The translations under genes and the position numbers were made by a program. The notes under the pieces were generated by a model, which did not search any database, was not told where the DNA came from, and worked only from the letters and a program-made list of their open reading frames with translations. This document shows, piece by piece, positions 52,481 through 58,042 of a DNA stretch of 58,042 nt. How positions within the stretch are numbered: position 1 is the stretch's first letter; every line of letters starts with the position of its first letter. Source of the stretch: Planctomycetota bacterium (GTDB lineage: Bacteria; Planctomycetota; UBA1135); assembly GCA_024229395.1 (NCBI GenBank), contig JAAESM010000050.1, positions 1-58,042 of the forward strand, written 5' to 3'.

Positions 52481-52888
52481 CCTTCAATTTCTGGGGCACT
52501 TCGAAATTCCTAACCGAAGCCCAGTAATCCTGAGCGATTTCGCTCAAATGGTGTCCGTTGTGGCTGGTCCGTAGCGGTCTAAGACGGAACTCTGCCTCTG
52601 ATGGGGCGTGAAGGCCGGTTTTCGGCCCCTCCCCTGATCGAATGCGGCCAAAAAATCCTGCTACCAGCGCCCCTGATTTGACTACCCTGCTTGACCGCCT
52701 GGCGGCCACTCATCGGCGAATTCCTCGGCTCATCAAAATCCCGAACATCTGTCAGCAAAAGGGCGTAGCGTGCCTCCCTTGGCACTGCTACATTCTTCCC
52801 CTGCCCACCGTTCAAAAGACGGTAGCCGGGGTCCGACGGTTGACTAACCGCCTGCTCCGGCAAATAGTCTGGAAAACCAGCATTCCCC
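52481..52888 (+). other. 408-base non-coding gap before the second secretin gene
   Basis: I see no convincing gene here. Short open frames lack a ribosome site or family likeness. The stretch holds GC-rich inverted repeats (for example GGCCGGTTTTCGGCC near 52612-52626) and a GCTACATT sequence at 52787-52794 that may be a -10 element. A long leader or small RNA is possible. Confidence 0.4.
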
Positions 52889-55558
52889 ATGAAGAGAACC
52901 CTTACATCGGCTGCGTGCCTCTCGCTACCTTTCGCCCTCATCACTTTCAGCTGTGCATCCTCTGAAAGTCCCGAGGCCGAGTTCGCACCGGCACCATTGG
53001 TCGCGTCTGACAACGCACCACTTTTCGTAGACTCCGCTCCTACCCAGCCAAGCGCTGCGGGTATGAACCAAGAGCCTGGCGACTCACTGCTCCAAGAAGG
53101 CCAAGCTGCTAAGAGCCTGCGCGACCAAAAGACTGCAATGTTGGTCGATGAGCATGTGCGCAAAGCTCGCATGGCTTACAACGACGCACGCCTGCTTGAA
53201 GCAGAAAACGAGTTGGTCGCCGCATTGGGCCTGGACAACTCCTCCTACGAGGCGCGCGCCTTGCTGGAAGATGTGCACGTCGCACTTGGCAAAGCTAATA
53301 CCAACATCACCGGTTCCTCGGATGATGTTCGTCTGCAAGCCATGGCTCGCGCTGAACGCCAACGCGCCGACGCCCAAGCGAACCTCACCGCTGGCCGCAA
53401 TTACTTGAACGAAGGCAACTACAACGTTGCCATCGGCAAACTGCACTTGGCTAAGAGCATCATCGATGGCTCTGACCTACAGATTGATTGGAACGGCATG
53501 GGTGATGAAGTCAACTCGCTGCTGACTCAGGCTGAGTCCGAGCGCGATTTGGCTTTGGCATCACAACGCTCCGATGAGCAACGCGCCACCTTCGAGGCCC
53601 TGCAGAACCAGCGCCGCTTGGAGATTGAGCGCCGCAACCTGCGCCTCGATGCCATGCTCGCCGATGCCATCGCAAACTTCGATGAAGGCAAGTACGACGA
53701 TGCGATTGCACTGTGTGACGACATCATCCGCGAGGATCCTCTTTACGGTCGCGCACGTGAACTGGTCGATGCCTCGCAGAAGGCTCGCCATGGCGCACTT
53801 GAGGAAGAGTGGTTGGCAATCCGCTCTGAGCGTTTCCAGAAGTGGTTGGAAGACATCGATGAGGCACGCGTCCTCAACAGCGAGATTATGACCCTGCCTG
53901 ATCCAGGTCACTGGGCCGAGATCTCCGAACTACGCAAGCGCTTCCGCATGACCGAAAGCGGCGACGCAGATTCCGAACTCAACCTGGCACTGCTGGAAGA
54001 CATCCACAGTCAGCGCATCCCAAGCTTGATCTTCGAAGGCGAGACCTCGCTCGAGACCGTCATCGATCAGCTGCGCACCTTCACCAGCATTCCTTTCGTC
54101 ATCACTCCGGATGCAATCGCAGCAGTCGATGATGAAGGCATTGAGTTCAACCTCAACATGACCCACGAGTTGAGCGTCGCCAACGCCCTGAACATCATCA
54201 CTGATGTCGCAGGCGCTGGTGTCACCTACACCTTCAAGCATGGTGTGGTCTACATCACCTCCACCGCTAAGGCCCACAGCAACCTGGTCCTGAAGCCTCA
54301 CGAGATTCGTGACCTGACTGCAGTGGTCGTTGACATGGCTGGTCCTAAGCTCAACGACATCCGCCTGCCGGATGAAGAGTATGACGACGAAGACGGTGCT
54401 GCTTTCGGTGGCCCGATCGGTGACAGCCTGCCAATGATGGATCCAGACAACCTGGTGACCTTGGTTCAGCAAGCTGTTGCAACCTCGTCTTGGGAAGAGA
54501 TCGAAGGCGTATCGATCGCACAGCTGAACGGTCAGTTGTTCGTGCGCCACACCCCAGAGGTTCACGCACAGATCGAGGAGTTCCTCGAGAGCTTCCGCAG
54601 CTACACCTCTTCGATGGTCAACATCGAAGCTCGCTTCCTGACCATCACCAACGACTACCTGCAGGAAGTAGGTATCGACTGGCGCGGCAACGGTGGTACT
54701 TCCACTGCTCTCGACTTGGTCAACTTGGATGATGTCACCTCCGGCTTCGACGACAACGCTTCGTTGGGTCTGGACAACGATGGTCCTGGTCTGCCTTCTG
54801 GCGCTGACTCGAACCCATCGGCAGGTGCTTACTTCGACGAGTTCGGCGACGGCGACATTCGTGGTCGTACCGAGAACATCCTTGGTTCCTACGGCTCGCG
54901 CCTCGGCGTCACCGGCGGTCTGGCCATGCAGCTGTCCTTCTTGGATGACTTGCAGTACAGCCTGATCCTGGAAGCTGTAGAGAAGCGTCAGAACGTTCAA
55001 GAGCTCACCAGCACTTCGCTGTCGGCTCAGAACACCCTGCGCGCCTACGCCACCATGCTGAACCAGATTACTTACGTGCAGGACTTTGATGTTGAGGTCG
55101 CGCTGGCGTCCTTCATCGCTGACCCTGTCATCGGTGTGATCTCCGACGGCATCGTGCTCGATGTTCGCCCAACCATCTCGCAGAGCCGCAAGTACATCAC
55201 TTTGGAGCTGCGTCCGACTATCGCCACCATCGTGCAGCCAATCACCGAGTTCACCTCGTCCCTGGCAGCATTGACCGTGCCGATTACGGTGCAACTTCCT
55301 GAACTTCAGATCTCGTCGGCGAACACCACGGTTGTGGTACCAGACGGCGGCACTGTAGTGATCGGTGGCCTGAAGAAGCTGTTCAACATTGACCAGCGTG
55401 CTGACATCCCATTCCTCTCGGACATCCCAGTGCTTAGCCTGCTGTTCAAGAAGGAAGGTGAAGCAGAAGAGAACAAGGACATCATCCTGATGATCCGCGC
55501 CAAGATCGTCGATGCCAACGAAATGAAGGCAGCGCTCGATTCCAGCCTCGGCCGCTAA
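52889..55558 (+). CDS. Second secretin-domain outer-membrane lipoprotein
   Basis: The protein has 889 residues, with the same plan as the secretin at 43719. The lipobox ends at Cys22 (ITFSC). Helical repeats at about 80-310 include 'LLEAENELVAALGLDNSSYE' and FDEGKYDDAIALCDDIIRED. An STN/N0-like domain spans about 385-465 (LIFEGETSLETVIDQLRTF; 'IEFNLNMTHELSVANALNII'). The secretin core spans about 575-880 (VNIEARFLTITNDYLQEVGI; 'VPDGGTVVIGGLKKLF'; DIPFLSDIPVLSLLFKK). It would form a second outer-membrane ring or mix with the first. A UUCG-capped terminator follows. Confidence 0.88.
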   Translation: MKRTLTSAACLSLPFALITFSCASSESPEAEFAPAPLVASDNAPLFVDSAPTQPSAAGMNQEPGDSLLQEGQAAKSLRDQKTAMLVDEHVRKARMAYNDARLLEAENELVAALGLDNSSYEARALLEDVHVALGKANTNITGSSDDVRLQAMARAERQRADAQANLTAGRNYLNEGNYNVAIGKLHLAKSIIDGSDLQIDWNGMGDEVNSLLTQAESERDLALASQRSDEQRATFEALQNQRRLEIERRNLRLDAMLADAIANFDEGKYDDAIALCDDIIREDPLYGRARELVDASQKARHGALEEEWLAIRSERFQKWLEDIDEARVLNSEIMTLPDPGHWAEISELRKRFRMTESGDADSELNLALLEDIHSQRIPSLIFEGETSLETVIDQLRTFTSIPFVITPDAIAAVDDEGIEFNLNMTHELSVANALNIITDVAGAGVTYTFKHGVVYITSTAKAHSNLVLKPHEIRDLTAVVVDMAGPKLNDIRLPDEEYDDEDGAAFGGPIGDSLPMMDPDNLVTLVQQAVATSSWEEIEGVSIAQLNGQLFVRHTPEVHAQIEEFLESFRSYTSSMVNIEARFLTITNDYLQEVGIDWRGNGGTSTALDLVNLDDVTSGFDDNASLGLDNDGPGLPSGADSNPSAGAYFDEFGDGDIRGRTENILGSYGSRLGVTGGLAMQLSFLDDLQYSLILEAVEKRQNVQELTSTSLSAQNTLRAYATMLNQITYVQDFDVEVALASFIADPVIGVISDGIVLDVRPTISQSRKYITLELRPTIATIVQPITEFTSSLAALTVPITVQLPELQISSANTTVVVPDGGTVVIGGLKKLFNIDQRADIPFLSDIPVLSLLFKKEGEAEENKDIILMIRAKIVDANEMKAALDSSLGR

Positions 55559-55575
55559 GAGCTCAGCGCTCACAC

Positions 55576-55619
55576 AAAACCGCCCTCCTTGCTTCGGCAG
55601 GGAGGGCGGTTTTCTTTTT
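55576..55619 (+). terminator. Bidirectional Rho-independent terminator
   Basis: A 17-bp stem with one G-U pair, from 55576 to 55613, is capped by a TTCG tetraloop and followed by CTTTTT on the plus strand. The complementary As give a short T-run on the minus strand too, but the convergent HAD gene ends just beyond at 55632, so it can serve both transcripts. Confidence 0.93.
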
Positions 55620-55631
55620 GGCCCGGAGAAC

Positions 55632-56363
55632 TCAGACAGCTAGGTCGTAGTTTTCGCGCAACAAGGCGCGCAGCTCGACGAACTCATCGATCACGTGATC
55701 GGGTTCACTCTGCGGCTTCAAGGTCGAGTACTTGCCACTGCCACGCAGCCACACGGTGCGCAGGCCTGCGGCATTGGCCGCGTCGACGTCGTGGTAGGGA
55801 TGGTCCCCCACATGCATGGCTTGGCCAGCTGCCACCCCAGCATGCTCGATGCATCGCTCATAGAGGCGCGGGTTGGACTTGGCGATACCAACCGCATGGG
55901 TGATGAACAGCAGATCCTTATCCAGGTAGCGGTCAATGCCTAAGCGCAACACCTTCTCCACCTGCTTGTGGACCAAGCCGGCACTGATCACGCCAAGGCG
56001 TAACGGAGTGGCTGCCAGATCGCGCAACAGCTGTTCGGCCTCTGGCTTGATGCGCAGTTCCTCCCACTTGGTGTTGTGATAAGCGATCACGCCCGCACCG
56101 ACCAACAGATCATGATTGGCGCCGCTGGTGCAGGAAGCCGGCATGCGCTGCAGCAGACGGTTGTAGTGGTGGTCATCGTTGGAGCCGAACTCTGCGACCA
56201 CCGCCGCGAGCGACTTCAGCACACGTTCCTTGTCCGCGCGTAGACCGCGCTCGATCATGGCGTCGACGGCCGCCGCCCGTGCCTTCTGCACGAAATCGGT
56301 GGTGCCGAACAGCGTGTCATCGATATCAAGGAAAAGGACCTTGAGGTCGGAGGTATCAGTCAC
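55632..56363 (-). CDS. HAD-family hydrolase (YjjG-like phosphatase)
   Basis: The protein has 243 residues. Motif I is 'VLFLDIDDTLFGTTDFVQKA' (DxDxT). Motif II is LGVISAG, followed by a conserved Lys region. Motif III/IV is 'HVGDHPYHDVDAANAAGLRT'. The cap is helical, as in pyrimidine 5'-nucleotidase/YjjG-type HAD proteins. It likely removes phosphate from a nucleotide or sugar phosphate. It overlaps the upstream ABC ATPase gene by 4 bases (56360-56363), so they are co-translated. Confidence 0.85.
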   Translation of the reverse strand: MTDTSDLKVLFLDIDDTLFGTTDFVQKARAAAVDAMIERGLRADKERVLKSLAAVVAEFGSNDDHHYNRLLQRMPASCTSGANHDLLVGAGVIAYHNTKWEELRIKPEAEQLLRDLAATPLRLGVISAGLVHKQVEKVLRLGIDRYLDKDLLFITHAVGIAKSNPRLYERCIEHAGVAAGQAMHVGDHPYHDVDAANAAGLRTVWLRGSGKYSTLKPQSEPDHVIDEFVELRALLRENYDLAV

Positions 56364-58006
56364 GAGGCTGAGTGTACCGCAGCAGAGGCGGCAAGGAGGC
56401 TGCGGGTGTAGTCATGCTGTGGGTCGTTCAGCACTTGGTCGGTGCTGCCAATTTCGAGGAGTTCGCCCTGGCGCATGACCGCCACGCGATGGGCAAATCG
56501 GCGCACCGCCTCTAGGTCATGGGTGATGAACAGATACGCCATGCCATAGCGTTCTTGCAATGTGGCTAGCAGCTCGAGGACTTGCTCTTGGATGCTGCTG
56601 TCGAGGGCAGAGATGGCTTCGTCACAGACCACTAAGCGGGGCTGCAAGGCAATCGCGCGAGCGATGGCCACGCGTTGACATTGGCCGCCGCTGAGAGCGC
56701 CTGGGAGGCGGTCAGCGAACTCTGAGTCGAGGCCAACATCCGACAGAAGTTCCAGGGCACGCGCGCGCAGAGCGGCTCCCTGAGCTTGTCCGTGGATGGT
56801 CAGCGGTTCGGCCACACTACGCCAGATGCGCATGCGTGGATCTAGGGCAGCAACCGGGTCCTGAAAGACCATGGAGACATGCTTACGCAACGGTCTGGCC
56901 GCGGATTCTGGCAGTTGCAGCCAATCGATCTTGCTTCCATTAGCAAGATGGAGCTCAACTTGGCCGCTGACGTTTTGCAGCAGACGCAGGATTGCGCGCC
57001 CCACCGAGGTCTTGCCACTGCCGGATTCGCCAACCAGCGCCAGAGTCTCGCCAGGTTGGATGCTGAAGCTGATCTTCTTGACCGCTTCGGTGGCGATCTT
57101 CTTGCGCCCCAACCATCCGCCAGCAGCCACGTAGTTGACGCAAAGATCGGTGACCTTGCAGACCAACGGCGCTTCGGTGCTGCCATCCTCTTGGTCTTGC
57201 TGCGTGGCTGAGCCGCCAGCCAGGGCTGCAGCCACTAACTCCTTGGTGTGCTCATGCTGGGGATCCTCGAACAACTGCTCCGGCGTACCGCTCTCGACCA
57301 CCTTGCCGTGATAGAGCACCACTGTCTGTTGGCAGAAGGCGCGCACCAGCTGCAGGTCGTGACTGATCCACAACATGGCCAAGCCGCGCTCCACACGCAG
57401 GCGTTCAAGCAACTTGAGGATCTGCTCCTGCACCGTGACATCCAAGGCGGTGGTGGGTTCATCTGCAATCAGCAGATCGGGCTCCCCTGCCAAGGCCGCG
57501 GCGATCAACACGCGCTGACGTTGGCCACCGCTAATCTCATGCGGATAGCGGCGTGCCATCACCTCCGGTTCCGGCAACTCGACCTCTTGCAACAACTCGA
57601 TTAGGCGCTTTTGGCGCTGCTGGCGGTTGAGTTGTGGCTGATGGGCGCGCAGAACTTCTTCGACCTGAGCACCGACGCGCATCACGGGGTTCAGCGCTGC
57701 CGATGGATCCTGAAAGATGTAGGCCACGCGTGCGCCGCGGTATTTCCGCAACTGGCGTTCGGACAGGCCGGCCAAGTCGGTGCCATCAAAGAGGATCTTG
57801 CCATTGCGGCGCTTGATTTGCATGGGCATCAAGTCCAACAAAGCCAAGGCCGTCAAGCTTTTACCGCTGCCGGACTCGCCAACCAGGCCAAGCGCCTGAC
57901 CTGCTTGAATCTCGAAGCTCACATCGTCTACCAAGGTGCGCATGCCACCCGCAGTCTCGACTTCAAGACATAGCTGCGACACGGTGAGTAGCGGTTGTTC
58001 AGGCAC
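56360..58006 (-). CDS. ABC transporter, two ATP-binding domains (oligopeptide/nickel type, DppDF/YejF-like)
   Basis: The protein has 548 residues with two full NBDs. NBD1: Walker A GESGSGKSLTALALL, signature ISGGQRQRV, Walker B 'LLIADEPTTALD'. NBD2: Walker A GESGSGKTSVGRAIL, signature LSGGQCQRVAIARAI, Walker B 'LVVCDEAISALD' where the usual Pro-Thr is Ile-Ser. The join near residue 265 is Gln/Asp-rich. This arrangement powers import of peptides or related compounds; permease and binding-protein genes are not in the window and may lie upstream, beyond its right edge. The last 36 bases (58007-58042) hold nothing I can name. Confidence 0.9.
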   Translation of the reverse strand: MPEQPLLTVSQLCLEVETAGGMRTLVDDVSFEIQAGQALGLVGESGSGKSLTALALLDLMPMQIKRRNGKILFDGTDLAGLSERQLRKYRGARVAYIFQDPSAALNPVMRVGAQVEEVLRAHQPQLNRQQRQKRLIELLQEVELPEPEVMARRYPHEISGGQRQRVLIAAALAGEPDLLIADEPTTALDVTVQEQILKLLERLRVERGLAMLWISHDLQLVRAFCQQTVVLYHGKVVESGTPEQLFEDPQHEHTKELVAAALAGGSATQQDQEDGSTEAPLVCKVTDLCVNYVAAGGWLGRKKIATEAVKKISFSIQPGETLALVGESGSGKTSVGRAILRLLQNVSGQVELHLANGSKIDWLQLPESAARPLRKHVSMVFQDPVAALDPRMRIWRSVAEPLTIHGQAQGAALRARALELLSDVGLDSEFADRLPGALSGGQCQRVAIARAIALQPRLVVCDEAISALDSSIQEQVLELLATLQERYGMAYLFITHDLEAVRRFAHRVAVMRQGELLEIGSTDQVLNDPQHDYTRSLLAASAAVHSAS

Positions 58007-58042
58007 GTGGCGATTGTACGAGCACAGCAGGCGTGAAACCGC

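Noticed and set aside
1..58042. CRISPR arrays, IS elements, phage genes or att sites
   Set aside because: No regularly spaced repeats, transposase or integrase frames, or long terminal inverted repeats were seen; the window looks like stable chromosomal backbone.

Overview
This window reads as a chromosomal segment of a planctomycete-like bacterium (PVC superphylum). Four things point there. Gfo/Idh/MocA oxidoreductases and DUF1080 (3-keto-disaccharide hydrolase) proteins are abundant. A short basic protein at 41829-42110 resembles the PVC 'small basic protein' family. A large exported sigma/VWA pair is present. The dcw (division and cell wall) cluster makes peptidoglycan precursors but contains no ftsQ, ftsA or ftsZ. 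Genus or class cannot be given from the sequence alone.

Layout. (1) 1-1333, plus strand: tail of a multiheme c-type cytochrome gene, broken by a frameshift near 525-558, and a small diheme partner. (2) 1346-8153, minus strand: a sugar or glycoside module (cytochrome c, beta-propeller/DUF1080 protein, DUF1080 lipoprotein, MFS permease, Gfo/Idh/MocA dehydrogenase). (3) 8193-18883, minus: SDR, DUF6941-like protein, DUF819 membrane protein, SGNH-like/MBOAT pair, adenosine deaminase, sigma factor, anti-sigma-like/VWA fusion and a peptidase-like protein. (4) 18965-21232, plus: a Tat-exported Gfo/Idh/MocA oxidoreductase and a thioredoxin-like protein whose active-site cysteine codon is an in-frame UGA, followed by a textbook bacterial SECIS hairpin. 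This is a probable selenoprotein. (5) 21284-25770: threonyl-tRNA synthetase without its TGS domain, and a divergent BNR-repeat exported protein. (6) 25825-38486, minus: dcw cluster in transcription order mraZ-rsmH-ftsL(like)-ftsI-murE-murF-mraY-ftsW-LysM gene-murG-murC-murB, with GTGA, TTGA, ATGA or TGATG junctions almost throughout. (7) 38656-42627, minus: housekeeping operon with der and queE, closed by a terminator. (8) 42717-43493: family 4 uracil-DNA glycosylase. (9) 43719-55558, plus: two secretin-domain lipoproteins, two exported TPR-type proteins, one ExbB/TolQ-type and two ExbD/TolR-type proteins, with terminators between sub-units. No pilin, secretion ATPase or TonB gene lies here. 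(10) 55632-58006, minus: HAD phosphatase and a double-ATPase ABC protein.

How the parts work together. The dcw genes make the lipid II precursor up to membrane transglycosylation; MurE carries the DNPR signature for meso-diaminopimelate. The 1346-8153 set looks like uptake plus oxidative attack on sugars. The 43719-55558 set looks like an envelope machine in which a proton-driven ExbBD motor is encoded next to two outer-membrane secretin-like channels; its function is unknown to me. The strongest single observations are the selenoprotein (20309-21232), the secretin/ExbBD locus, the reduced dcw gene set and the 21-bp-spaced GTGG repeats in front of mraZ. I saw no tRNA, rRNA, CRISPR array or insertion sequence.
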